This document shows positions 26,433 through 35,082 of a stretch of DNA of 64,000 nucleotides, piece after piece (within the stretch, counting starts at the first letter, position 1; every line of letters begins with the position of its first letter). The translations under genes were made by a program, and so were the position numbers. The stretch is from contig NZ_CP012369.1 of NCBI RefSeq assembly GCF_001267405.1, forward strand, positions 336,001-400,000. Reading direction: 5' to 3'. The notes under the pieces were generated by a model, which saw only the letters and a program-made list of their open reading frames with translations, did no database searches and was not told the origin of the DNA. The DNA is from Moorella thermoacetica. Lineage in GTDB: Bacteria; Bacillota; DSM-521; Neomoorellales; Neomoorellaceae.

Positions 26433-26657
26433 ATGGCTGTTTTCCGGATGGATACCTGCGGCGAAATGTGCCCCATACCCATTGTCAGGGCCAGGGTGAA
26501 ATTGAAACAAATGGCCCCGGGGGATATTCTGGTTGTGACCAGCGACCATAGCTGCACCAGCCAGTCCCTGGCTGAAACAATGGCGAAAATGGGGCACCGC
26601 GTTGAAGTAAGGGAAGTGGCCAATGGTATCTGGGAGGTTACCATCAAGAAGGTTTAA
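26433..26657 (+). CDS. tusA: Second TusA-family sulfur transferase
   Basis: A 74-residue TusA with the motif GEMCPIPIVRARVKLKQM and the family end SHSCTSQSLAETMAKMGH-like stretch (here DHSCTSQSLAETMAKMGH). It differs clearly from the TusA at 16095 and may have another partner. It lies 81 bp after lipS2 and is immediately followed, tail to tail, by the LysR gene on the other strand. Confidence 0.9.
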   Translation: MAVFRMDTCGEMCPIPIVRARVKLKQMAPGDILVVTSDHSCTSQSLAETMAKMGHRVEVREVANGIWEVTIKKV

Positions 26658-27560
26658 TTAGCAGAAGGCCTTCTTGTTGGCCAGCAAGAAACGGAAAAAC
26701 TTTTTCTGGAGGTTGGTGGCCGGTTTTCCCGCCGGATAAACGATGGTAAAGGTGCTGCGGAAGGAAATGCCCTTTACCTGCAGGGCCTTGAGACTACCGT
26801 TGTGGATTTCCCGCCGGGTGGCCAGGCGGGAAAGGAGGGAAACCCCGTGGCCGGCCGTGATGGCCGATTTGATGGCGTCGTTGGAGTTCAACTCCAGGAC
26901 GACGTTTAGATTGGCTATACCCAGGCCATGCTCGGCCAGGGCCCGGGCGATGACCTGGCGGGTACCGGAACCCTCTTCTCTGAGGATGAGGGGCAGACGG
27001 CAGAGTTCTTCCAGGGTGATGCTTTCCTGGCCCTGCCAGCCGGCGGGGACAATTAAAAGTAATTCATCCTCGGTTACGCCCCGGGTGGCCAGGCCGGGCT
27101 GGTCTACCGGACCTTCGATGAGGCCGATATCGATGGTTTTATCCAATAGTTTCTGGATGGTTTCTTCCCGGTTGCCAACCAGTAGCTTGACATTGGCGTC
27201 GGGGTATTTTTCTTTAAAACTATAAATGGTACATGGCAGGGCATAGCTACCGATGCTGCTGCTGGCGCCGACGATGAGATGTTCCTGGCGTTCCTGGCCG
27301 CTTTTCCAGTTATCCAGGTCACGCCTGAGGTTTTCTGCCAGCTGGAGAAAGGTTTGCCCATACTCGTAAACAATTTCCCCCATCTCCGTCAGCTCCACCC
27401 CTTTCGTTGTGCGGGTGAAGAGCTCGACATCCAGGTCTTTTTCCAGTAATTGAATCTGGTAACTCAGGGAAGATTGGGACATATGCAGGATACGGGCTGC
27501 TTCGGAGATCGACTTCACCTGGGCTACGGTGCAAAAGGCCTCCAGGTGGTTGATGTTCAC
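26658..27560 (-). CDS. LysR-family regulator (CysB/CysL-like)
   Basis: A 300-residue LysR regulator: N-terminal helix-turn-helix (VNINHLEAFCTVAQVKSISE, then LHMSQSSLSYQIQLLEKDL) and a periplasmic-binding-like effector domain (GASSSIGSYALP, LREEGSGTRQVI). The GTG at 27560 has AGGAGG seven bases upstream and starts the standard LysR N-terminus; longer frames add an unrelated tail. It is divergent from the sulfur-compound permease at 27640, the classic LysR arrangement, and the effector domain resembles sulfur-assimilation regulators. Control of the permease is inferred. Confidence 0.88.
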   Translation of the reverse strand: MNINHLEAFCTVAQVKSISEAARILHMSQSSLSYQIQLLEKDLDVELFTRTTKGVELTEMGEIVYEYGQTFLQLAENLRRDLDNWKSGQERQEHLIVGASSSIGSYALPCTIYSFKEKYPDANVKLLVGNREETIQKLLDKTIDIGLIEGPVDQPGLATRGVTEDELLLIVPAGWQGQESITLEELCRLPLILREEGSGTRQVIARALAEHGLGIANLNVVLELNSNDAIKSAITAGHGVSLLSRLATRREIHNGSLKALQVKGISFRSTFTIVYPAGKPATNLQKKFFRFLLANKKAFC

Positions 27561-27639
27561 AGGGCAACCTCCTTTAACGGAAGTTACGGTTTTATTATAA
27601 CATAAGAGCCGATAAGATGGTGGTAAGGCAGGGATTGTT
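27561..27639. promoter_or_regulatory. Divergent control region, LysR / permease
   Basis: A 79-bp gap between the divergent LysR and YeeE/YedE genes. It must contain both promoters and the LysR operator. AT-rich TTTTATTATAACAT at about 27590-27603 is a plausible promoter element. Confidence 0.5.
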
Positions 27640-28824
27640 GTGGCCCCGGATACGCAACTGGCACATATTAACTTGAAGCCCAAATCCCAGGAGCCCTACG
27701 CCCTGATACTGGCCCTGGCGGCGGCTGCTATATTCTGGCGGCTCCAGGGGCAGGGAATCGGCCTGGGTACGATGTGGCTTTTTGGCCTGGCCCTGGGCTA
27801 TGTCCTCCAGCGCAGCCGCTTCTGCTTTGTAGCCTGTTTCCGTGACCCCTTTATCACCGGCAACACCTCCCTGAGCCGGGCCGTAGTCCTGGCTCTGGCG
27901 GTGGCTACCGCCGGGATGGCCCTGCTGGTCCTGGCCGGCGGTTCTCCGGTGGAAGTCTACCCGGCCGGCTGGCATAACCTGGCCGGCGGTCTCCTCTTTG
28001 GAACAGGTATGGTCCTGGCCGGGGGTTGTGCCAGCGGTACCCTGATGCGGGCAGGAGAGGGACACCTGCTCCAGTGGCTGGCCCTGGCCGCCTTCATAAT
28101 GGGCTCCCTCTGGGGAGCCCATGACTTCGGTTGGTGGCAGCAGGTCAGCCTCAGTTGCTCCCCGGTGCTCTTTTTACCCCGGCTGGTTGGCTGGGGGCCG
28201 GCCCTGGTACTCCAGTTGCTGATCCTGGGTCTGATTTACCACGGCCTGTGGCGGATAGAAAAACAGGCCTTTCCAGATTTCAGCCCTCCAGGGAAGGGAC
28301 GGTATGCCTTCAAACTGCGCCACCTCTGGTCGCGGCCATGGCCCTATTGGGCCGGCGGGGTCGTCCTGGCCGTCCTGGACGTGGCCCTGGCCTGGTGCAC
28401 CGGCCGGCCCTGGGGGATTACCACTGCTTTCAGTTACTGGGGGGCCTGGCTCTGGCAGGCCTTTACCGGCCACCCGCCCGGCTGGTACTACTACTCTTTG
28501 CCGGAACACACCCGGGCCCTGGGCCTCGGTTTTCTGGCCGAACCCGGGACCATCCTCAACCTGGGGACCATCTGGGGGGCCGGGTTGTCGGCCCTGGCAG
28601 CTTTTGAGTTTCGCCTCCACCTGCCCCGGCGCTGGCAGGTAGTTCCCGCCGCCCTGGCCGGCGGCATAATGATGGGTTACGGCGCCAGGATTGCCATGGG
28701 ATGCAATATCGGTGCCTTTTTCAATGGTATAGCCTCCCTCTCTCTCCACGGGTGGCTCTTTGGCCTGGGGCTGGCGGGGGGAGCCTACCTGGGGGGAAAA
28801 CTGCTGCTCCGCTTTCTCGTCTGA
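27640..28824 (+). CDS. YeeE/YedE-family sulfur-compound permease (TsuA-like)
   Basis: A 394-residue membrane protein with about nine to ten segments. The family Cys motifs are all here: QRSRFCFVACFRD, GGCASGTLMR and GCNIGAFFNG. In TsuA-type proteins such Cys line the path for thiosulfate uptake. The start is GTG. Placed beside two TusA genes and a LysR regulator, it most likely imports thiosulfate or another sulfane-sulfur compound for the island. A strong 13-bp hairpin follows. Confidence 0.87.
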   Translation: MAPDTQLAHINLKPKSQEPYALILALAAAAIFWRLQGQGIGLGTMWLFGLALGYVLQRSRFCFVACFRDPFITGNTSLSRAVVLALAVATAGMALLVLAGGSPVEVYPAGWHNLAGGLLFGTGMVLAGGCASGTLMRAGEGHLLQWLALAAFIMGSLWGAHDFGWWQQVSLSCSPVLFLPRLVGWGPALVLQLLILGLIYHGLWRIEKQAFPDFSPPGKGRYAFKLRHLWSRPWPYWAGGVVLAVLDVALAWCTGRPWGITTAFSYWGAWLWQAFTGHPPGWYYYSLPEHTRALGLGFLAEPGTILNLGTIWGAGLSALAAFEFRLHLPRRWQVVPAALAGGIMMGYGARIAMGCNIGAFFNGIASLSLHGWLFGLGLAGGAYLGGKLLLRFLV

Positions 28825-28911
28825 AGTGGGGCTTATCGAAAGGTCTGGTAGCCCTCGAAATTACCGTTAAACAATTTATCACCCGCGGGGCTGTTAACCC
28901 GCATCATTCCT

Positions 28912-28944
28912 GGCAAAGGGGAGCTTTTATAGCTCCCCTTTGCC
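28912..28944 (+). terminator. Terminator-like hairpin after the permease
   Basis: Perfect 13-bp arms, GGCAAAGGGGAGC at 28912-28924 and GCTCCCCTTTGCC at 28932-28944, with a seven-base loop. There is no downstream T-tract, so termination strength is uncertain. Confidence 0.6.
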
Positions 28945-29044
28945 GTTCCAGGAGCCTAAGAGGGGGGGCAGGAGATGGGGAGGGGGGAGAGTAAAAAATA
29001 TATTGTGAAAGTAACATTGTGAGCAAATTTCAAAGTAGCAGCAT

Positions 29045-29060
29045 GTGTTAGCGCTAACAC
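29045..29060. promoter_or_regulatory. 16-bp perfect palindrome, probable operator
   Basis: GTGTTAGCGCTAACAC is a perfect palindrome in the 460-bp non-coding region between the permease and the molybdoenzyme operon. Its form (central GC, TTA/TAA flanks) is like LacI/GalR-type operators. No such regulator gene is in the window. The rest of the region, 28945-29284, shows no gene. Confidence 0.5.
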
Positions 29061-29284
29061 GTAGTAAACAAGAGGAAGCACATGTTGCGGCTGGCATCCC
29101 TTTTAACGAGACCATGTTTGTCTAATAGCGAGCCTCTAGCGGACGGGAAACGGCAGGCACTCAACTGGCAATGGTTTTTAGTTAAGTGCTGCAGAACATA
29201 GAGCGAAGGCAAACAAAGCCGGCCGGGGAAAGAGATGTTAAAGGGATGTTTTACGTGAGGAAGTATTTATACGGAGGTGAGGGC

Positions 29285-31453
29285 ATGTTAGAACAAAAAA
29301 TAACGCGGAGGACATTCCTCAAGGGATCCCTGGCGGCCGGAGCTCTGGCAACCTTTGGCGGCAAGCTAATCCCCATTGAACCTGCCAAAGCCGCGGCAGC
29401 AGGGCAGGCTGAGACCAGGGTGGTTCCCACCCTTTGCGAAATGTGTGGTGTTAAATGCGGCGTCCTGGCCCATGTTCGGGACGGCCGGGTCTGGCGCCTG
29501 ACAGGGAACCCCAGAGACCCCCAGAGCGGCGGTCGCCTTTGCGCCCGGGGCAACGCCGGTACCAAAACCCTCTATGACCCCGACCGCCTCAAGGGCCCGA
29601 TGAAAAGGGTAGGGGAAGGCCAGTTCCAGCCCATTAGCTGGGAGCAGGCTTTCCAGGAGATCGGCAGCAAATTAAAGGAACTGAAGGAGCAGTACGGGCC
29701 CCAGTCCCTGGTCTGGCTCGCCCACCCGGAACTGATCTCACCCCTGGAAAAACACTTCATGGCTGCCTTCGGCTCCCCCAATTATACCGGTCACGGCCCC
29801 ACCTGTTACAGCAGCCGTAACGTGGCCTTCGAGCAGATGTACGGCGGCGTACCCGGGGTGGACTACCGCAATGTCAGGTACTATATCGCCTTCGGCCGTA
29901 ATCTCACCGGTGGGATTAAGAACCCGGATGTGCAAAAGATCGTGGCCGCAAAGGCAGAAGGTGCCCACCTGGTGGCCGTGGACCCACGCCTGAGTGACTT
30001 TGCCTACTTTGCCGACGAGTGGCTGCCCATACGGCCGGGAACCGACCTGGCCATGGTCCTGGCCATGATTAATGTGCTTATCAACGAAAACCTCTATGAC
30101 GCCGCCTTTGTGGCCGCGTATACTACAGGCTTTGAAGAGCTAAAAAAGGGGGTTAGCGGTTATACCCCTGCCTGGGCGGCCGGGATTACGGGCATCGAGG
30201 CCGGGACCATCAGCCGTATCGCCCGGGAACTGGCGGCGGCCAAACCGGCGGCAGCCGTTGACCCCGGCTGGCACGCCGTCACCGGTTCCCAGTACGGCAA
30301 CAGCGTCCAGGCCGGCCGGGCCATAGCTGCCCTCAATGCCCTCCTGGGTAACCTGGGTGCCAGGGGCGGCCTGTCCCTGCCGCCGACCATAAAGTTGGGC
30401 AGTCCCGCCGGGATTATGGGTCCCAAGCCTCCGGCGGCAACGGCACCCCGCTGGGACGGGGCGGGCAGCGAAAAATGGCCCCTCAACAAAGATCATGGTA
30501 TGATCCAGACTTTCCCCGAGAGGGTGAAACAGGACCAGCCCTATCCGGTTAAAGCGGTTATAATCCAGCACTTAAACCCGGTGCGCTCCAGCACCGATTC
30601 CCTCGCCTTCATCGAGGCCTTGAAGAAACTCGACCTGGTGGTGGCCATTGACATCCAGATGAATGACACCGCCTATTACGCCCATTACATCCTCCCCGAG
30701 GCCACCTACCTGGAGCGCTACGACCCCCTGATGACGGTGGGCAATAAAGTTCTCCTGCGCCAGCCGGCCATCAAGCCACTCTTTGATAATAAAGGCGCCG
30801 AGGAGATTATCGCCGGCATCGGCAGGGCTGCGGGCTTAAGTGAGTATTTTAACTTTACCCTGGAGCAGTATAACGACGCCCTGCTCGGCCCCCTGGGCCT
30901 CACCCAGGCCCAGCTGGCCCTGACGGGAGTGGCCGAGGTGGAGGCGAGCAAACCGGATTACAGCAAGCTGAAAACCCCCTCCGGGAAGATTGAGCTGGCC
31001 TGCCCGGCCTTCGTCAAGGCCGGCAGTACCCTGACCCCGGCCTGGGAACCGCCCCTGGTTGAGCCCCGAGATGATAGCTTCCGTTTAATTCAGGGCCACG
31101 TACCCATGCATACCCATACCACCACTGACAATAACAGTTACCTCCACGCCATCATGCCGGAAAACGAGCTCTGGATCCATACCAGCCGTGCCGGTAAACT
31201 GGGCATTAAGACCGGGGACCTGGTTGAGGTGGCTTCAAAGGTTGGTAAGGTCAGGGTAAAGGCCAGGGTGACGGAGGCCATCCACCCGGAGGCCGTTTTC
31301 CTGGCCCACGGTTTTGGCTGCCGGGTACCCCTGCGGCACCTGGCTTATAACCGCGGCGCCAACGGCGGTGACCTGATACCCATTATGACGGCGCCGGTCT
31401 CGGGGGCGGCGGCCCAGTGTGAGACCCTGGTAACGGTACGGAAGGCGGGATGA
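29285..31453 (+). CDS. Psr/Phs-type molybdopterin oxidoreductase catalytic subunit
   Basis: A 722-residue DMSO-reductase-family enzyme. The N-terminus carries a Tat signal (ITRRTFLKGSLAAGALATF), so it acts outside the membrane. The [4Fe-4S] motif is CEMCGVKCGVL followed by CARGN, and the probable Mo-ligand Cys is in GHGPTCYSSRN (about residue 172), as in polysulfide and thiosulfate reductases. The molybdopterin-dinucleotide domain is near the end (HVPMHTHTTTDNNSYLH). ATG 29285 has GGAGGTGAGGGC ahead. With the next two genes it forms a quinone-linked complex; the substrate could be thiosulfate, polysulfide or tetrathionate. Confidence 0.88.
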   Translation: MLEQKITRRTFLKGSLAAGALATFGGKLIPIEPAKAAAAGQAETRVVPTLCEMCGVKCGVLAHVRDGRVWRLTGNPRDPQSGGRLCARGNAGTKTLYDPDRLKGPMKRVGEGQFQPISWEQAFQEIGSKLKELKEQYGPQSLVWLAHPELISPLEKHFMAAFGSPNYTGHGPTCYSSRNVAFEQMYGGVPGVDYRNVRYYIAFGRNLTGGIKNPDVQKIVAAKAEGAHLVAVDPRLSDFAYFADEWLPIRPGTDLAMVLAMINVLINENLYDAAFVAAYTTGFEELKKGVSGYTPAWAAGITGIEAGTISRIARELAAAKPAAAVDPGWHAVTGSQYGNSVQAGRAIAALNALLGNLGARGGLSLPPTIKLGSPAGIMGPKPPAATAPRWDGAGSEKWPLNKDHGMIQTFPERVKQDQPYPVKAVIIQHLNPVRSSTDSLAFIEALKKLDLVVAIDIQMNDTAYYAHYILPEATYLERYDPLMTVGNKVLLRQPAIKPLFDNKGAEEIIAGIGRAAGLSEYFNFTLEQYNDALLGPLGLTQAQLALTGVAEVEASKPDYSKLKTPSGKIELACPAFVKAGSTLTPAWEPPLVEPRDDSFRLIQGHVPMHTHTTTDNNSYLHAIMPENELWIHTSRAGKLGIKTGDLVEVASKVGKVRVKARVTEAIHPEAVFLAHGFGCRVPLRHLAYNRGANGGDLIPIMTAPVSGAAAQCETLVTVRKAG

Positions 31454-31458
31454 GTTAG

Positions 31459-32154
31459 ATGGCGCATTATGCAATGCTTGTCGACCTGACGCGCTGTGTA
31501 GGCTGCCACGGCTGTACCGTGGCCTGCCAGGCCAAGTGGGACCTGTTGCCGGAAATCCAGTTTACCAAGGTGCACCGCTATGAGATAGGTAGTTTTCCCA
31601 AAGTCAAGGGTGGGGTGGTTACCACCCAGTGCATGCACTGCGACGATCCCCCCTGTGCCCGGGTCTGCCCTACCGGGGCCACCCAGAAAAGACCTGACGG
31701 TATTGTCATCGTCGATGAGAGCAAATGTATCGGCTGCCGTTACTGCCAGTCGGCCTGCCCCTATGACGCCCGGAGCTTCAACCCCCAGCGGGGTATCGTC
31801 CAGAAGTGTTATTTCTGTTACGACTTTGTAGCTCAAGGCCGGAAACCGGCCTGTGTGGATACTTGCATGGCCGCGGCCAGGGTCTTTGGTGACCTGGAAG
31901 ATAAAGGCGGCGAGCTAAGCCGGGCTCTGGCCGCTAAAAAAGCCGTCCAGATAAAGGGGACCTCCATCTTTTACGTACCGCCGCGCAACCTGGATGCCTC
32001 GTACCTCCCCCCGGATTTCCGGGAGCCCGGCGCCGTACGCATCTGGCAGGATATCGTCCACCCCGGCGGTAAGACGGTCATGGGCCTGGCAGCCGGCGCC
32101 GTCGTCGCCGGCCTGGTAATCAATAATATCAAAGGAGGCGGGGCCAATGCCTGA
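31459..32154 (+). CDS. Four-cluster ferredoxin subunit of the molybdoenzyme
   Basis: A 231-residue DmsB/PsrB-type subunit with four [4Fe-4S] motifs: CVGCHGCTVACQ, CMHCDDPPCARVCP, CIGCRYCQSACP and CYFC...CVDTC. The C-terminus has a hydrophobic segment (VMGLAAGAVVAGLVI), suggesting membrane anchoring as in FdnH-like subunits. It follows the catalytic gene by five bases and overlaps the next gene by eight. Confidence 0.92.
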   Translation: MAHYAMLVDLTRCVGCHGCTVACQAKWDLLPEIQFTKVHRYEIGSFPKVKGGVVTTQCMHCDDPPCARVCPTGATQKRPDGIVIVDESKCIGCRYCQSACPYDARSFNPQRGIVQKCYFCYDFVAQGRKPACVDTCMAAARVFGDLEDKGGELSRALAAKKAVQIKGTSIFYVPPRNLDASYLPPDFREPGAVRIWQDIVHPGGKTVMGLAAGAVVAGLVINNIKGGGANA

Positions 32155-32827
32155 GGAGAGGGTAGAACGCTTTAACCTGGCCGAACGCCTGGGCCACTGG
32201 AGCCACGGCATCTCCTTTGTCGTCCTGTTGCTGACGGGTTCAGCCCTGGTGTTCCACGGCTTCGGCGGCCTGCTGGGACCCGGGGGCCTGCGCCTTTTCC
32301 GCAGTGTCCACCACCTCATGGCCTATCCCTTCACCTTCCTGACGGTCCTTATCCTTCTTCTGGGAACGCCGCGGACCGCAGGCCAGTGGCTAAAGGAATG
32401 CCTGACCTGGCGGGCCGACGATTTGCGTTTTATCGCCGCTTTCCCCCGGGAGTTCTTCGGCCTTAAGGTCCAGTTGCCCGAACAGGGTAAGTTTAACGCC
32501 GGCGAGAAGCTAAACTCCCTGCTAACTATTTTCGGGTCGATTTTAATGGCCTCAACGGGCTGGATCTTGATCTTCCGGGACAGCGTCTCTCCGGCAGTTG
32601 CCGCCTGGGCCCTGCCCCTGCACTCAGCCGGTGCTCTGGTAATGGGGGGTGTTCTCCTGGGGCATATCTACCTGGCCCTGGGTCATCCCAACTCCCGGGA
32701 GTCCATCAACGGCATGATTTCCGGCCGGGTATCGGCCCAATTCGCCCGGCAACACCACCTCATCTGGTACCGGGAACTCAAGGAAAAGGAAAAGGACTCC
32801 CGGGGAAAGAAACAAAAAATAGCCTGA
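32147..32827 (+). CDS. Cytochrome b membrane subunit (FdnI/PhsC-like)
   Basis: A 226-residue integral membrane cytochrome b of the formate dehydrogenase gamma/PhsC type with four segments. Probable haem-ligand His are in LGHWSHGISF, FRSVHHLMAY and LPLHSAGALV with LLGHIYLALG. It would exchange electrons between the menaquinone pool and the exported molybdoenzyme. The charged C-terminal tail is cytoplasmic. Confidence 0.88.
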   Translation: MPEERVERFNLAERLGHWSHGISFVVLLLTGSALVFHGFGGLLGPGGLRLFRSVHHLMAYPFTFLTVLILLLGTPRTAGQWLKECLTWRADDLRFIAAFPREFFGLKVQLPEQGKFNAGEKLNSLLTIFGSILMASTGWILIFRDSVSPAVAAWALPLHSAGALVMGGVLLGHIYLALGHPNSRESINGMISGRVSAQFARQHHLIWYRELKEKEKDSRGKKQKIA

Positions 32828-32843
32828 AAAAATCCCCTGCATG

Positions 32844-32880
32844 TTGCCCTGGACTAATTCCAGGGCAATAATTATTATAT
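32844..32880 (+). terminator. Terminator-like hairpin after the molybdoenzyme operon
   Basis: Nine-bp arms TTGCCCTGG (32844-32852) and CCAGGGCAA (32860-32868) followed by an AT-rich TAATTATTAT tail. Confidence 0.7.
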
Positions 32881-33000
32881 AGGAAGGATATCCTTAACCT
32901 GGTAGCGAATTATAAAAGCCTGTACCTTTGGAGCGACGTAGACAAGGCCATTTAATGAAAAAGCATTTTCAGGGAAATAGTCATTTGCGGAGGATAGTAT

Positions 33001-35082
33001 ATGGGCGTCAGTGCCGTGATCCCGGCTTATAACGAAGAGACCACCGTAGGCAGAATTATTGACACCCTGAAACAAGTAGCTGCAGTTACCGAAATCATCG
33101 TCGTCAGCGACGGTTCCGAAGATGATACCGCTGCCGTGGCCCGCCACCACGGGGCCAGGGTACTGGAGCTGGCCGTAAACAGCGGCAAAGGGGCAGCCAT
33201 GACTGCCGGCGCCAGGGAGGCCAGGGAGGACATCCTCCTCTTCCTGGATGCCGACCTGGAGGGACTGCTGCCGGACCACGTCCAGGCCCTCATCGAGCCC
33301 CTGCTGGCGGGCCGGGCCGAGATGAGCGTGGGCATCTTCAGCCGCGGCCGCTCCATGACTGACCTGGCCCAGGTAGTGGCTCCCCACCTTTCCGGCCAGC
33401 GAGCCATCCGCAAAGATCTGTTTTTAGCTATCGGCGCCGACAGGAGCCGTTTCGAGGTAGAGGTCCAGCTCACCAGCGAGGCCAGAGCCCGGAATTGGCG
33501 GGTAGAGAAGGTACCCCTGGTCAACATGACCCATATTATGAAGGAAGAAAAAAGGGGCCTGTACCGGGGGGTAGTAGCCAGGATGGGTATGTATAAAGAT
33601 ATTGCCGGCTTTTTCTGGCGCCTGACCAGGAAGAAGTTAAAGGCGCGGCCGGTAGCCGTGTTGCTGCTCCTGCTGTCGCTGGGGGTGACCTTTAACTACG
33701 ACACCCAGCGAGTGGCTTCCGCGGAAGCCGGCAGGATGCCTGATTTAAACCTGCCGGCAGCAGGACAGCGCCTGCTGGTCGTTTCGCCCCACCCTGATGA
33801 CGAGACCCTGGGCGCCGGCGGCTTGATTGCCAAGGCCAGGGCCCGGGGGGATACCGTGAAGGTAGTATTTATGACCAACGGCGATGGCTTCCGCCGGGGG
33901 GTAGAGACAACCAGGGGCATTTTGCCGACCAGTGCCGGTGATTTTTTGACTTACGGCGAGAGACGCCAGCAGGAAGCCATCACCGCGCTGGGGAACCTGG
34001 GGGTGGGGCCGGCGGATATTATCTTCATGGGTTACCCGGACGGGGGGCTGGCCGCCATCTGGAGTAATTACTGGCAGGAAGACAAACCCTACCGCTCGGC
34101 CTGCACCCACAAGGAGGCCGTGCCCTATAGACTGGCCTTTAAACCGGGCGAACCTTATGCGGCCCCGGCCCTCCTCGCCGACCTGGAGGAGATTCTCCGG
34201 GAGTACCGGCCTACAGATATTTATGTTACCGACACTAACGACAGCCACCCCGACCACTGGGCCACCGGGGCCTTCACCTTGGCGGCAGTGGGGGAGCTAA
34301 AGGGGGAAGACCCTACCTTCAACCCCCGTATCTATACCTTTGTCATCCATACCGGCATGTGGCAAATGCTGCCGGTATTTGACCGGGACCATAAACCCCT
34401 CCTGCCCCCGGGGTATTTCCTGGCCCGGGGTACGCCCTGGTATAAATTGCCTCTGGCGCCGGCAATCCTGGAACTGAAAAAACAGGCTATCGCCGCTTAC
34501 CGGACCCAGGAAATGGTCATGCCCACTTTCCTGGCCAATTTTGAGCGGCCCAACGAGGTCTTCTCCCGCCTGCCGGACCAGGAGGTGATTACCACAGCGA
34601 CGGGCATGAGTGTCGACGGTTGGGTTAAGGAATGGCCCCGGGATGCCGTCATTGCCCTTGACCCCGCCGGTGACCTGGTGACAAAAAAAGTAGAGCGGGG
34701 CGGCGATCTCAAGGCGGCCTACCTGCTCCAGTCTGGCCGGACCACCTATTTGCGCCTGGACACCTGGGGCCGGGTCGGTTTTCCGGTAAATTACACCCTG
34801 AGCATCTACCTGTTGCCGGCTTCTCCCGGGGCCGGTAGCCAGCGCTTTACCTGGTCCTGGGCACCCGGCGAGAAACAGGTCAGGTGGCTGACCCGCCCGG
34901 CCGGTTACGACCCGAATGCCATCCGGGTAGCTTCCGGAGGCGACAGCCTGGAGATGGCCCTGCCGGACCTTATTCCTCCCGGCGAGCACTACCTGATGTT
35001 CACCGCCGTCACCTCTATCGGCAGGCTGCCCCTGGACCGGATCCCCTGGCGCCTCGTAAAGATTAAGGGAAGCGATTTATAA
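33001..35082 (+). CDS. GT2 glycosyltransferase fused to PIG-L/LmbE deacetylase
   Basis: A 693-residue fusion. Residues 1-210 are a family-2 glycosyltransferase (VIPAYNEETTVGRIIDTLKQ, LELAVNSGKGAA, LLFLDADLEG). A hydrophobic segment at about 215-232 (VAVLLLLLSLGVTF) follows. From about residue 255 comes a PIG-L deacetylase (VVSPHPDDETLGAGG with the zinc-binding HPDDE, then DSHPDHWATG), and residues 510-693 form a beta-rich tail. If the hydrophobic segment spans the membrane, the transferase is inside and the deacetylase outside. PIG-L enzymes deacetylate GlcNAc-type sugars on lipids or thiols. The next gene starts directly after its stop codon. Confidence 0.85.
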   Translation: MGVSAVIPAYNEETTVGRIIDTLKQVAAVTEIIVVSDGSEDDTAAVARHHGARVLELAVNSGKGAAMTAGAREAREDILLFLDADLEGLLPDHVQALIEPLLAGRAEMSVGIFSRGRSMTDLAQVVAPHLSGQRAIRKDLFLAIGADRSRFEVEVQLTSEARARNWRVEKVPLVNMTHIMKEEKRGLYRGVVARMGMYKDIAGFFWRLTRKKLKARPVAVLLLLLSLGVTFNYDTQRVASAEAGRMPDLNLPAAGQRLLVVSPHPDDETLGAGGLIAKARARGDTVKVVFMTNGDGFRRGVETTRGILPTSAGDFLTYGERRQQEAITALGNLGVGPADIIFMGYPDGGLAAIWSNYWQEDKPYRSACTHKEAVPYRLAFKPGEPYAAPALLADLEEILREYRPTDIYVTDTNDSHPDHWATGAFTLAAVGELKGEDPTFNPRIYTFVIHTGMWQMLPVFDRDHKPLLPPGYFLARGTPWYKLPLAPAILELKKQAIAAYRTQEMVMPTFLANFERPNEVFSRLPDQEVITTATGMSVDGWVKEWPRDAVIALDPAGDLVTKKVERGGDLKAAYLLQSGRTTYLRLDTWGRVGFPVNYTLSIYLLPASPGAGSQRFTWSWAPGEKQVRWLTRPAGYDPNAIRVASGGDSLEMALPDLIPPGEHYLMFTAVTSIGRLPLDRIPWRLVKIKGSDL

